Assembly (NCBI RefSeq): GCF_024713975.1 | Contig: NC_091094.1 | Location: forward strand, 17,641,001-17,705,000 | Direction: 5' to 3' | Source of the DNA: Paralichthys olivaceus | Taxonomy: Eukaryota > Chordata > Actinopteri > Pleuronectiformes > Paralichthyidae | Length of the DNA: 64,000 nucleotides | Shown: positions 25,901-38,600 of the stretch, one piece after another | Position numbering within the stretch: position 1 is the stretch's first letter | Layout: every line of letters starts with the position of its first letter | Notes under the pieces: model-generated | Database searches by the model: none | What the model was told of the DNA's origin: nothing | What the model saw: only the letters and a program-made list of their open reading frames with translations | Made by a program: the position numbers and the translations under genes

Positions 25901-28900
25901 CATGATGTATTCATTTTCTGCAGAACCAGGAAGAGACAGTGCCTTGAACAAGTTGTTGAGCAATTGTTCAGTAAAAGGTGCCATCTCTGCTGGAGTGATA
26001 CTGAAAAACATGAAAAACACAGAATGACTGACTCAAGATAATGTGTCAGAAGCTACACAGATGGATTCATGGGTCGATTGAGAACGTTTCCACAATGTTT
26101 CATCTCATTTGTCCACAAAACTTGTTATGACATTGGTAAAAACCTTGTGGCAATAAAAAGTTATTAAATAGGCAAAATTCCCAATATTTGGTTTGGGTAA
26201 TTACTTTATACATACTAGTAAATTTTAGATATTTAGTAATAAGCTTTCTTACAATATGATCTTTATTTACAGTGTGAAACACTATGGGTGTACAAGTGAA
26301 TATTATCATCTACCATCACTTATGTGAGTTGCTGCTGCAGTTATAATTGTTTTTAAATATGAATAAACTGGGGAGGGGGTTTCAATCTCAACTTATTTTG
26401 AATATTTCAAATTATGCGCAGTGACGCACAATAACTACAATATGAATGTGTGTCACTCACTGTGTGGTGTTGTTGGGGCCTCTCATTGTGAACAGTCTCT
26501 CCAAAGCATGAGCAGCATATGTGTGCTCCACTGTGCTCTCTGCCTGCAGGTGAGTTATCAGCAGGGGAACGGCATGCAGCAGCTGGTCCTTCGGAAGCTG
26601 ACGAACAGAGGAAACTGAGTATGATGTATTCATTTGTTATGATTTAACTACCTGTGGAGGAAGTGAGAGTTCATACCTGGCTTCTGAAGATCATGACGTA
26701 CTTAATGGCATCCGCCTTCAGCACTGGGAACTCATTAACTACAGGGACAGTAGAAGTGCTTGGGGTTAGTTAATGTGATTCACAAATAAAATAATTAAAA
26801 TGTGATCACAAAGCCATGTCAGCTGCCTTACAGGGTTATTTATCAAGTCAAAGCTAAAAGTTAGCCAGCTATTTTAACATGCAAGAGACCTGAAGCTACT
26901 CCATTGAGGCCTAAAGAGTTTTCTTACCATTGGAAGATTTTAAGTCTGTGAGGATGTGATTCACGAAGAATTCAGTCAGATTCACCAACTCGTTGGCTTG
27001 TGTTATTCCATGCTAAAGATTATTAAAAAAAAAAAAAAAGACAGTTGAGCACTGATAGATAATATTCAGTTCTTGAATGTCCACCAATGATTTAACAGTA
27101 TTTATCTCTCACTTACCTTCTGTGTCTGGGCTTTAGATGCCAGCGATGTGACCAAATAGATGGCAGCATCTTTGTGTTTCCAGTTCTCTCCAGGGTTCTT
27201 TGCATACTCTGTTAGCATAGAGTTCACATAGCCAGAGAAGATAGCTGTGACTGGGCCCTCGAAAAACTTACAAAGGCCTCTCACCAAGTCACATGCCGCC
27301 CTCCGACGAGTGTCGATGTCTGAGGAAGGATGAGATAATGATTACTGTCTGCATGATTACCAGTGTATATCAAAAAATTTCAGATGCCGTTGTTCTAATT
27401 TACCAACCAAGTGATTAATTAGCTATGGATATGTACTTTGAATTGTTTTCTAGTGTTCCAAAGAGTCAAACACACACCTTCCATCAGAGTTACATATGTC
27501 GTGTGTTCATAACATTATTATAAGATTAATTTGCATTTGAAGGGAAAATAATCAATAACACAAATCTTTACCGGATCCTTCCAGGTCCCTTCGGATATAT
27601 TCCTCAGAGTTGTCTTCAAAGGCCTCTTCATCTGCACCTAATTGGACATTACAGATAATCTGGTCAGTTTTAAACAGTACATAATAAAATGTCAGAGGCA
27701 GAGCCCTGATTAAGTCTGTACTGACAACATTTACAGGTGCAATCTGATGACTCAACAAAGCATTTACTTACTCCTGAACTCCATGTTGGGCACGATGACC
27801 TTTTCGCAAATGCTAGTGAGTGTATTCTGGTCCTCAAATAGATGTTTGTAGTGTGGCCTTTCACAGACTGAAGCCAAGAACTGGATAGCATTGCTCACAA
27901 GCTGCAACAAAGACGAGGTGTATTGTTAAAACAGGGAAAGTGGACTTGAAAATAAAAACACAGAAAAAGGCTCCAGTGCTCTCACCAGGTCATACTTGAC
28001 TTCCTGGCCGGTAGACACTAAAAGGTTCCAGATGGCAGTGACAAAGCGGGGAAGATAAGGCTGGAACTCTTCATCGTACTTCTGAGCGTAAAGAGCAGCG
28101 TTGTCGCAGATCTGAGACTTCAGAAGCTCCAGGAGACCTGCTTCCTCCTCATCCTGGAGAGGTGTCACAACAGAGACACACATTTGGATTAAAAATTGTT
28201 TATAGAATGGCAGTTAGTATTGCATGAGTAGAAAAGAAATACAACTTACATCAGTTTGTAAAAGTTTATTATCCAAAGTCAGTAAGCCGTGGAAATTGGT
28301 CATCCAGGTTTCCATGTTGTCTTCAAAAAACTCTGGAAGGTCCTAAATAATAATGTAGGGTACAGTCCTGGGTTAATGTTTCACATCCAATAATTTAGTG
28401 TGTATACTTATATATATATATAAGAAATAGAAGCGGACAAGACCTATTTATGGAGAAAATATATATATTTTTAAATGCTATGATGATTGTCTTGCACCAC
28501 CAAACTAAAACTAAAATAAGATTCAACTGACCTGGAAGTTTAGACTGTAAAAAAGTTTGGAGATGAGTGTGAGGGAGGAGAAAAGGATCTTCAAGGCATT
28601 GACGTCTGTGGCGCGAGTCTGACACAGCTCAATTGTAGCCTACAGGAAAGAAGGTAGAAAATGAACTTTTAATACTTATTCACGTTAGAACATTATCATT
28701 GGTTAAATCAAACAAACGTATTATTATAAAAACTGGTGTAGTGATAGTCTTAACCAACCTTGAACAGTTCTGTCAGAGGTAGAGCAAATGTGTCCAGCAC
28801 TAGTTTTATCTCTGTCCACAGCTCATTTGATTTGAACTCATGGCGGTACCTTTAAAAGCAAAAGAGAAAACAATTGAGATTTTCTGTATTAAGTTGATTA

Positions 28901-30912
28901 AAACTGCTTTGAACCAGTAAACAGTGCGCTCTACCTCTTGAAGAGTGAATGTGCCGTGCGAAGCACTCCATTAATGATGTGAAAGTCTCCACTTCTGAAG
29001 CGGTTCACCATCTCAGTTAGAAGGTCAGGCCATTTTTGAGGGAAATCTTCCCTGCCTATGATACTGATGGCATCACTCAACTGTGGAGATAAATAATGGT
29101 TTATGGTTTAGCATCTTTATGAAATTTAAATCAGACACTTTCACACACTGAAATATGTGAGGACGAACCTGTTTTTGAATCTGTTCCGGGCTGCTGAGCA
29201 TCAAGTTTACAATGTTTGCTTTGATCGCTGTTCGGTCTGGATCCGAGATTTTGTTTGGTTCATCTTCAACCTTCAGGGAACAAGCAAATCAATTTGTAGG
29301 ATAATCAACTCTGTGTAAAAGGCTAATGCAGCAAAGATTATTCACAAATACAGTAAAAATATTTCTTTATAAAACAATTGGTGGTACAAACTGTCAAGTA
29401 GAACTAACTTTGTGATGGACTAAAATGCATCACCAGTAACAGTCATATAAAAGCCCACTGCTATGAATCAACACCTGTGATAAAAAACTGAACAGACAGC
29501 TTGAAACAAAAACAGGAGTGTACAGATGTTTACAATTGTGTGTATGTAAAGTGAGTGTGGCTGAAAAGCATCCCTAGAAATACTAAGGGACTAGGGATGT
29601 TGGGATTAACCGGTTTTACGATTTCATAACCGTAATAATTGTAAAAACTAAGATATCTAACTATGGTGTCCTGCCTCTCGCAAGTCACGTTTTGTGTGTG
29701 CAAGCCACTGAAATGTTTGGCAAACAATTCCATCAGAGGAGTTCACAGTGAGAGGAGGAATCCTTGTTTACTTCAAGTTTCTGACCAGAGGTGTGTGTCT
29801 CAGCCGCTCCTGACACACACACACTGACACCCACTGACACCCACTGACACACTCTCTCTCATCCTATTAAACATTATAAATGTAGCCGAGAGTTTAATTC
29901 ACCTGTACTGAAAGGTAATAGTATAATAAGGACATGAAGAATGTGGTTTGAAGCAGGACAGGTTTAGTTTTTCAAAACTAGTCAATACATCGCTCCCATA
30001 ACAACTTCCGTTGCAGACCCTTCAAAATAAAACTCCCACACAGATAGACATCTTATGACAGGAAACACAAATTTAGTGACCAACCTTCCACAATAAGGCA
30101 ACTAAATAAAATAGCTTACATAAATTACTTTTAAATAGATAAATGTTACACTACAAAAACTAACTGGATCAAGTTGAAGATATATATAAATATTTTAGTT
30201 CATGAGCTATGTTATTAGCTATATATTGCTTGTTGTGAGTCCTTTTTCTTCTATAGTATAAATAATCGTGAAAACCGTGAAGCCGTGATATTTCCTCAGA
30301 CAATAATCGTGGCACCAGAATTTCATATTGTGACATCCCAATAAGGGACGAGCTATTGGACTGTTCTTATGCAAAACATAATCCCAGATTACACACCTTG
30401 TACAGTAGCTACCACTGTATTGTGGTTCATCTGAATCACAGATTACAAACAATTAATCGTCATTTCTCTGCACAGATTCTCAAGATGTAGTATGTTTTGC
30501 TGCCAAGTACATGTAAACTAGTTCCTGTTATGAGACTCACAATTCGCCAGTTTCTTTTGATGTAGTTCTTGAATGTAACAGCTGCACAAACGCGGATCAC
30601 GTTGTCCAGGGACTTCTCCAACAGAGTGAGGAGAAATAAGGGGTAGTTCTGGTTCCCCTCCACAGACTCAAGAAACTTTTCAGCTAAGAAAGAAAGAAGA
30701 CAGATGAAGTACAGGGTTTCAAGAGCAGGTGTTACACAGTCCAGTGAACATAAGCATAAATAGGTCCATGGGAACATCATTCCTTCTGAACTGTATTAAG
30801 ACGTGCCATGTCTTTGAGATGCATTACCTGGACGCCTGACTGTTGGGTCTGGGTCCAGTGTTTTCCTGAGGAACTCGGTGAGGGTTTGTAGGTTTGCATC
30901 ATTCAGCTCCAT
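22993..30912 (-). CDS. cse1l: Exportin-2 (CAS), importin-alpha re-exporter
   Basis: Twenty-four coding exons add up to 2,916 nt, 971 residues plus stop, the same length as human CSE1L. The start [20 protein letters not shown] and the end [17 protein letters not shown] match the human termini. It is an importin-beta-family HEAT-repeat protein that carries importin-alpha from nucleus to cytoplasm in complex with RanGTP. The N-terminal importin-beta domain ([19 protein letters not shown]) contacts Ran, and CSE1-type HEAT repeats fill the rest. [40 protein letters not shown] and [20 protein letters not shown] are almost unchanged from mammals. No frameshift or missing exon was seen. It is convergent with the RDH10-like gene and lies head-to-tail downstream of pbrm1. 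Confidence 0.98.
29592..30341. mobile_element. Non-autonomous hAT-type DNA transposon
   Basis: The 750-base element in a cse1l intron is bounded by identical 8-base duplications TAAGGGAC (29584-29591 and 30342-30349). Its ends are imperfect inverted repeats: left TAGGGATGTTGGGATTA, right ending TTGTGACATCCCAA, whose complement begins TTGGGATGTCACAA. Sub-terminal ACCGGTTTTACGATTTC and AAACCGTGAAGC-type motifs are also inverted. An 8-base duplication with such ends is the hAT signature. There is no transposase open frame, so it needed a partner in trans. Confidence 0.85.
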
Positions 30913-31690
30913 GCTCGTGACTGAGGGGGTGGAAAAACAGTGAGTGGGGATATGGCTGCAAGTTGTTCAGTCTCTGCCTTGCTCCCTCTGGTCAGACCAC
31001 ATTTAAATGCTTTGTAATACTGCACAAGAATAATGTCAAAAACGTGTCACTTGGTTTCCTACAACTTCACACCACAAACAGCGTGCGCCACATTTACTTG
31101 TTAAACATTTCGTGTTGTGATTAAAACATCTCAGAGTTTTACTGCTCGGTCTAAAAAGTCAAAGCTGTTCCTTATAATACTTTTAGTCTTTCATACTGTG
31201 TTTAACGTTAGCTTGTTAGCAGCTACCATAGCTATCATGGCATTAGCAGCGTTGGCCCCGCTGACTCCAGATCGGTTTGAGCAGGCTAGCGAGTAAGCTA
31301 GCAAGCTAAAGGTTGTCTAGTCTACTTTAAGTTCAAATATGAGTGCATGGTTGTCGTGAACTGGTTGAACTGGACAGTATATAAAGTTTAGTTTGTACGG
31401 AGCAGAATATGTCTATAACTACATTGTCATGAACCGACAACATTATCTAATCGGGCATGGAGAGCATTAGCCCAGCTCCAGTCAATAGTCTGATCCAGCA
31501 GCGGATCTCGTCCAAGTCAGCCTGCTAATGTTAGCGCTAGCTTGCTAGTGAGCTCTGTGCTAACCACAAACTTAGCTAGTTACCCAACACTGCGCGTTAG
31601 CTCGCAAGATGCCGGACTGTGAGGGGTTCTAAAACTTTGAGTCTGTTGTGAGTAGAGGTGTTGACTTGCTGAAGTAATGGGGCGTCTTAC

Positions 31691-31870
31691 CGTGACAGGG
31701 AGTTTGAGCCGGGATGTGATGGAGGAGGCGCCGCAGAACAGACGAGCTCACGGTGCCAGCAGCTTTCAAACGTCTGGAGTCAGAGGAACTGCGCGGTCAC
31801 TGCACTGCGCATGCGCACATGTCAGGCGAAAGCTGCAAGACACGCCCCTTAGTTGTTCAGAAACTCCACG
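31691..31870 (-). promoter_or_regulatory. cse1l: cse1l promoter and non-coding first exon
   Basis: A splice donor (complement of TCTTAC at 31685-31690) ends a non-coding first exon. Upstream is a CpG-rich stretch containing TGCGCATGCGCA at 31806-31817, a perfect palindromic NRF-1 site. An NRF-1-driven CpG promoter is typical of housekeeping genes. The transcription start cannot be placed from sequence alone. Confidence 0.7.
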
Positions 31871-32620
31871 ACGCAGAAGAAGCATGAGACTAAAATATCG
31901 TGAGGCGTCAGGAACAAGAAATGAATCTCAAATAAAATGAATGCCATACTTTTAAAGTTAAAGGGGTTGGGGCTTGTTTTCTAAACCACATTCTTCTATC
32001 ATGTAATAAGTCCATCACATTCTATCTTTATTATGAAACACTGTGATTCCAAAAACCAGGAGGTTCATGGTTCGAATCCCAGCTTGAATGGTTGTTTGTC
32101 TCTGTATGTTGGATCTATGAGATTATGACATTAACCAGGAACTCATCTTTGTAACTGCCCATGACAAATACATATATAATGTTCTTTCAGGAGAACGTTT
32201 CAAGTTGGAAACTCTTGGGGGGGGCACACTAGGTCTCTATAGTTCTTACTCTTAACATTAATTAATCATTCCTTGTCACAGTTAAAAGTTATTAAACCCA
32301 TAGATTGTTCAATTGATGCATCTCAAACACCATACAGCAGATCCAAATAAGTGAACACAACCAAACTGAACTGTTCACATTTTAATCGTGAAAGCATGAA
32401 GGCATTCATCACAGAATGACAGTCTTAACATCATGTACTTAGAACAGTATATCTGAAATGTAAAACAGAAAGAGCAACAGCTTCAACACAGAAAGTAGCT
32501 TACACAAATACAAACACATTTCTTTAAATGACAATACAAAGTGAACACTTTTAGCGAGCTTTAACCCTCTTCCTGTCTCACAGGTTTGGGGACAGAGGCT
32601 CATAGTGTGGTGCGGGCATG
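31871..32620. other. Short intergenic interval and pbrm1 3' UTR
   Basis: This interval separates the pbrm1 stop from the cse1l promoter on the same strand. A - strand ATTAAA signal at about 32377 and an AATAAA signal at about 32025 are candidate pbrm1 polyadenylation sites. No gene was seen. Confidence 0.55.
32045..32125 (+). repeat. tRNA-like dispersed repeat fragment
   Basis: GGTTCATGGTTCGAATCCC contains a polymerase III B-box-like GGTTCGAATCC. AGCTTGAATGGTTGTTTGTC and TCTGTATGTTGGAT follow. It is a short SINE-like fragment between the pbrm1 3' end and the cse1l promoter. Confidence 0.55.
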
Positions 32621-35600
32621 CTACAGGTTGTGCGTCTGACGAACGTTCAGGGTGTCTCGCAGCATCAGGTCACGGAGTCGCCAAAGGGCATCTGCCATTG
32701 TCTTGTGGGCGCCCTTGCTCTTCAGCCAGTGGGACGGTAGTCTGCTTTCCTGCTCTTTTGTCAGGCGTACATCTTGTTTTTGAGCTGAAAGTGAGTAAAT
32801 AAGATTAACATTGAAATTTCATTTGTTTACAATCAATTACCTTCTAAATAACTTGTCAACAACTAGAATGGCATGCATACCTCTGCCAAGGCCAGATAGT
32901 TCCCTTAAATTCAATCAAGCTGTACAAAATTTCACTTACTAATAGATTTATTACCTAAAATAGTCCCCTAAACATGCTTGATTTTTTTAAATTAAGATCC
33001 ATTATGTATTCCCATAAAAATGTAATATTAAGGAGAGTTATTTAAAAATTCCTGGATCTTTGTCTCGATCTAAGCAAAAATGTAATGACTTCTTCCCTGA
33101 GCCATACCTCATCTTTCCACCAAGCTTTGAGGTTATCCATCCAGTAGATTTAACGTGATTTTGCTTACAAAACAAACCAACCAACAAACAAAAGGACAGG
33201 GGTGAAAACATAACTTCCTCCTCAGCGAAGGTAATGTAGTGAAAATAAAACTGACTTAGTGTGTAAAAAAAAAGAACATTCCAATGTATGCGTCTTGGTC
33301 TTTAAGGAGTCCATTACACACAGGTATAACCAAAGAATTAAAAATTGATGCTCACGTTACTTGACTGGACAAACTTGACCCAGAAATACGTACATCTCCA
33401 GCTATGTCATCATTGCACCATATAGATTTTGTCACTTGCCAAGTACAAAATTACCTGAGAGGGCTTGGTCCCACTTGCTAATGGTGGAGGATTCTGCAGT
33501 GAGGCCCTCAATGTATCTGAGGTACGCTTCAGAGTGAAGCAGCCGCTGAGACTTGGCTGGTGGGGACACAAACATTGGGGTGGACGGTTGCTGGAGTGCA
33601 GGTTGTCCCATCTGGCCTTGTCCTGGATATGGTGGTGGAGCCTGCTGCCCTGAGCCTATCAAACCCATCTAATGGAAATAATACATGTTATTTCCCTCAA
33701 TCAGACGAGTTTACACTGCATGGTGTCTCCACCAGTAACTTGATTTACATGCAGCTGTGGTTTGAGTTCAAAACTTGTCACATCATGGTTGTGTATGGCC
33801 TGTGGTTTAGCGCTTTGAGCACCAGGTTTGCATTGTATGTAACTGCTCCAGATTTGAAAAACTAGACAATGGATGTAAAACAACTGAAACTGGATTTTCA
33901 CTTTCAACATAATTTGCAATCTTGTTGAGCCTAGTAGCTTACCTGGGATCCATGAATGTTTCCATGTCCACCCATACCATTGACACCTGTGGCAATATTC
34001 AACATGGAGACATAGTCAAAAAGGTGCAGCAGGTCATTTGATACTGGTTTATATTACAAATACACCATTAAAGTGCAATGCTAATCTACATTAAAACAAT
34101 TAGGAATGCCAATTGTGGATTTATTAATTGAAATATGAGGTTAACCGGTTTCCTCATTGGAGACTGAATTTTTTTTCAATGACACATAACCAACAGGCCT
34201 TTACTTGTAATGACCTGGACAAGTAACCAAACCCCAGTTGATGCTATATGCTCTCAACGCAGCAGTCACCCCCTTTCGGACCTCAGCCTATTGGTTCAGG
34301 TATCCCCTCCAGCAAGTCAGATTGGTAGACAGGAAGCAACTGTGTGGCAGGTGGGGTGGCTATGACAGCACTCTTATCAAAGTACAGCATTCCATTTAAC
34401 CCAGGCATAATGGACAGAGATGTCGGGGAAAGACAGCCCCCCCCCATGTGATGTGGTAGTATGCCAGTCAAACTAACCATGCCTTCAACATGGCCCTGCA
34501 GGGGCATCAAAGCTAACCTAAATGCCCCTATCACACGCTTTTAGGAAGGGACAACACAAACACAAAACCGCAACATGCATCAGTCAAGCATGCATTAACA
34601 GGTTAATATACTGTTTATGCTTTAACTGAATCACCAGATAATTATGATGGAGATTAATGGTAATAAATGCCACACAGAAGAAAATTGCACAATGAAAACT
34701 ATTTGGTGCACATGCAGAAGCATTAATAATTTTTTGGTTTAAATCCACAAATGGTTAAAAGCAACCATTCCACTTTATATTATGCATTCAGATAATGACA
34801 CATGGAGTATATTATGATGTTAAAAAACAATCAGGATTTGATTTAATAAATTGTGCAAAAATGATGTTAGAGAAAAAACAACATTGCAAAATCACAAACA
34901 TGCTGACATGGGTGAGATTAGGAAACTAGAAAAGGTGAATAAATCAAGCAGTATAGCTTCTTATCCAGCCTTCTAGGGTACACTGGGGGTCCATCTGCAT
35001 CCATGAGGGGTTACCTGACACAAGCGTCATGCTGGGATTTAGCATCCCCATGGTGATTGGGGGAGGCACCACCCCCATCAGTGCCCCTACTGGGGTACCT
35101 GCTCTAGGGGACGTCTGATGATGGGCCCTGTCACGCTCCTGCTGCTCGGCCACTTTAGCTGCTCGCTCTGCAACACAGGTTTGATATTTAAACATTGTAG
35201 TCTTTACAAAAACTGAATCACGACTTGAACTGATCAGTATGTCTGTTAAGAGTTAGTGAAAGTTCGTCTAACCTTCATACTCTGCTTTCCTGGAACTCTC
35301 AAGGTTCCTCCACTCTGTGCCAACAAGGCGGCTCAGCTCCCCGAAGGAGAAGTCTGGGTGCTGGGCTTTGATGACCGCTCGCATCTCACTGCTGAACAGG
35401 ATGTAACCGCTCATGTTGATCTTCCGCTTTGAGCCTTCCTTCTTTGAAAGACCTTTCATGGATTTTGGTGTAGACTGAAAAGAAAAACACAGAAGCCATT
35501 TAGAAAACAATACCAGAAACCATACTGACTTATCAGGAGGCAGTAGCGCAGTCCGTAGCGACTTGGCTTGGGAACCGGTGGGTGGCCGGTTCAAGTCCAG

Positions 35601-38600
35601 CATGGACGGAAGTTGGAGAGGTGCTAGATCACCTCCTGGGCACCGAACCCCCGAATTGCTCCCGGGGTGCCTTCATGGCTGCCCACTGTTCCGTGTGTGG
35701 TCACTGTGTGGATTGTGTTCTGTGTGTGCTCCGTTCACACTGATGGGTTAAATACAGAGGTCAAATTTCCCCATGTTTGCATGCTGTGTGTGGGACCAAA
35801 AACAGGAATCTTATCTTTAGGCAGAATTTTCAATCTGTAATGAAATTACAATCCGCCCTGACCTGTGGAGGAGTGTAAGGCATGATATCCATTTCACTAG
35901 ACAAGGAAGATTGCATCTGAGGAAGAGACTGGTCCCCTAGCTCGCCATCATCATCACCAAGATCCTCCAGCTCCTCATCAGTCATGTCAGCAAACTTAGC
36001 CTCCAGTTCCTCTATTTTCTTGTCCAGCAGAGGTGATGGCTCCTTCTGGGGCACGATGAGCTTTCTGTATAAGATAATCAAAAATATTAAGAACAATTTA
36101 TCAAAAAATCACCCAAGAAATCCCTTCAGAGAAACAGGAAAAATTGTCATAGTGCATCAGAAAAAAGAGGAAATTGCACCCATCCATCAGAGGAGGACAA
36201 ATGTGTCTTAAGTGCATGTTTACTTAACAGTCCTTTTCAAGTTTATTGTCTTTTTCTTTCCACCTTCCATGTGTGACACACACATTTGATGTACAGGTTG
36301 TTCACCTAAAATAGTAGATTTCATCCTCCACCACCTTCCCAGAGAGTGAAAAGCGCTTGAGCCCCTTAAATTTCTTCATCTGCTTCTCACAGTCGATGTA
36401 GCGGCTCTCACAAAGCAACACGTTCTCTTCAGGTACTTCAGTTGGCCGGCATGACAGGTAGTCTTTGAAGGATGACACTATACACTTTCCTATGAAACAA
36501 AACAATACAACGCAAATCCATGAACTCCTACCATGACACAGTATTCTGTGAATATCCGTTTGTGGTATTCAGTTCAACCTAATATAATGCGCGGAGGCTA
36601 CCTATGATGCAAGTCATGGGACAAGTCTCCTCCAGGTTGCTAAGGAACACTTCCTTTTTGTAGAACATCTTAGTGGGCTCATGCTCGGTTTCTTCTGGAT
36701 GAATGAAAATGGGACCAAAGAAGTAGCCGGCTCCATCGCGCATCCACATTTTCTCAATCCTGTTCAATAAATTAATAAAAGTTTTATTAGATACAATTGA
36801 AATGAGATAACCTCCGTATATTTGCACACACTGAAATTATAAACTTCTTATATTTGTGATTGATGAGAAGGTGTTTTCATTAGTGTGTTTAAATAGCATT
36901 TATTATTTTAATTGAGAAATGTGCTTTTATATATTTATTATAATTTGAACAAATAGTCAACATTCATCAAGTCTAACCTTAATGTTTTCATCCACTTCAG
37001 AGGACAACAACCATTGTGATACACTGGAAGCACCGTGAAGCATAAAGGCATTAACTCTACCTGCCCACCCGGTGGCGCACTAGTCCATGAGATCCTATGT
37101 AGATGCAGTCTCCCACTTTGAGCCAGAGGTTGTTGTAGCAGAGCTGCTCATAGTACTGACACCCTGGCTCCCCATTGCTCATATCCATTGTAACATCCTC
37201 CCTCTCCTGCAGAAACAAAATTGTTTTACTAACAGTATCCTGCAATTTTGAGTGTATTCATTTATATCGAAATAACCTACTGGCAGATATACCTTGTCTA
37301 CAACACCATCCATCATTTTGCTTTCATCAGCAATCTCTGTTGGTTTCTCCTCTTGTTTGAGGGCAAACATGGACGCCACACGGACTACAGGGAGGGGTAC
37401 CTCTCTAGGAACAAACCGAACAGAGCTCAGGGGCATCGTCCACATCTTGATCTTCTTGAAGGACTTGGATTTGGCAGAGTAGCGCGACTCACAAACATAC
37501 ACATCCTCTCTCCTGAAGCCTTCTGGGTGAAGTTTGAAGTACTCCTAAAACACACTCCATTAATATTTGGTCAGCATTCACACCACATCCCAAACAAACA
37601 TAGAGGAAAAAAATCAAGCATTTACCTTCACAAACATGACCACACACTTGCCCAGAATCTTGCTAAGCGGAGCCTTGTTGTAATAGTCGCTTTTAAAGAC
37701 TTCCTTCTCCAAGAACTTTCTAGTAGCAAGATGAAATGTTTCGTTTGGCCTGTAGAACCAGCAGCCATACAGCCACTTCTCACCTGCATTTGTCAGAGAC
37801 GGAAAAAACGTACTGAAGATATTGTACATGGAAAAACAAATCTGCAGAATATAAAGAATACTGATTTTCTTATAAAAATTGATTAATTTATGATTCACAC
37901 GAGGAACTGACCAGTGTCATCCTGCCACAGGCGTTCAATGTAGATGATATGGGGCTGGAGGTTGGGCTCTGCAGGCTCCACATACACATAGTCTCCCACA
38001 TGGTACATACTGTCCTTAAAGCTGCAGTCCTGACTGTACGTGCGCTGCAGGTTTGACTGCCATGATCCGCCAACAGAGTCCTCCCTCTTCTCCGCTTCTA
38101 GGAATTCGCAAAATACCCAGTGAAACAAGGCCCAAGTTTCAGCTGACACAAAGCATGATGGGATAGAATTTCTATGCACTGAGAACTTAAACAAATATTC
38201 AACTGCTTACCCCTTTTTTCTTCTTCCCTCTTGATTTTGTCCTCCTCGAACTCCTTGGGTAACTTCTCTTTCTTCTCCTTTTCCACATCACTGTGCAGAT
38301 GTTTGGAGGTGTAGCTGAGAGCAGGAGACATTAAGATCTCTCCATTCTTACACAGCTCATCTCTGATGCGGATTAGGAACTGCTGCAGCTCCACAGCATC
38401 TTCAAAGATCTCAGAGTCGGTCCTGTAATGAACAAAATGTTTAACAATAAGTTTATTTTTCATTTAATATAATCATTTTGCAATATTAATGCTCCAAGGT
38501 GATCCAGTGACTGGTTCTGTTTTACACATGATGGTCAACAGTGCCTCACCTATTCAATCGTCTGGCTTTTTCCAACACTTCAAACATGTGATCCTGAAAC

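Larger units (their letters stand above)
22993..30920 (-). other. cse1l: cse1l exon map
   Basis: In transcript order: 30828-30920 (start codon 30912), 30541-30683, 29169-29270, 28935-29080, 28759-28849, 28532-28639, 28250-28342, 27986-28153, 27772-27901, 27572-27637, 27117-27319, 26928-27012, 26677-26738, 26461-26597, 25897-26000, 25682-25779, 25428-25578, 25124-25332, 24892-24989, 24694-24779, 24488-24569, 23817-23963, 23267-23498, 22993-23082. Each is flanked by AG and GT and the phases chain without a break. Bounds were read by eye and could be off by one base. Confidence 0.9.

Noticed and set aside
30460-30780. Independent 106-codon - strand gene
   Set aside because: It contains cse1l exon 2 ([15 protein letters not shown]) read into its flanking introns.
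35540-35605. Free-standing tRNA gene
   Set aside because: A- and B-boxes are present, but the acceptor stem does not pair and a typical SINE body follows, so it is called a SINE.
37248-37886. 212-codon + strand open frame
   Set aside because: It is antisense to the pbrm1 BAH1 exons 37293-37544 and 37626-37783 and crosses their intron. It is a shadow of real coding sequence.
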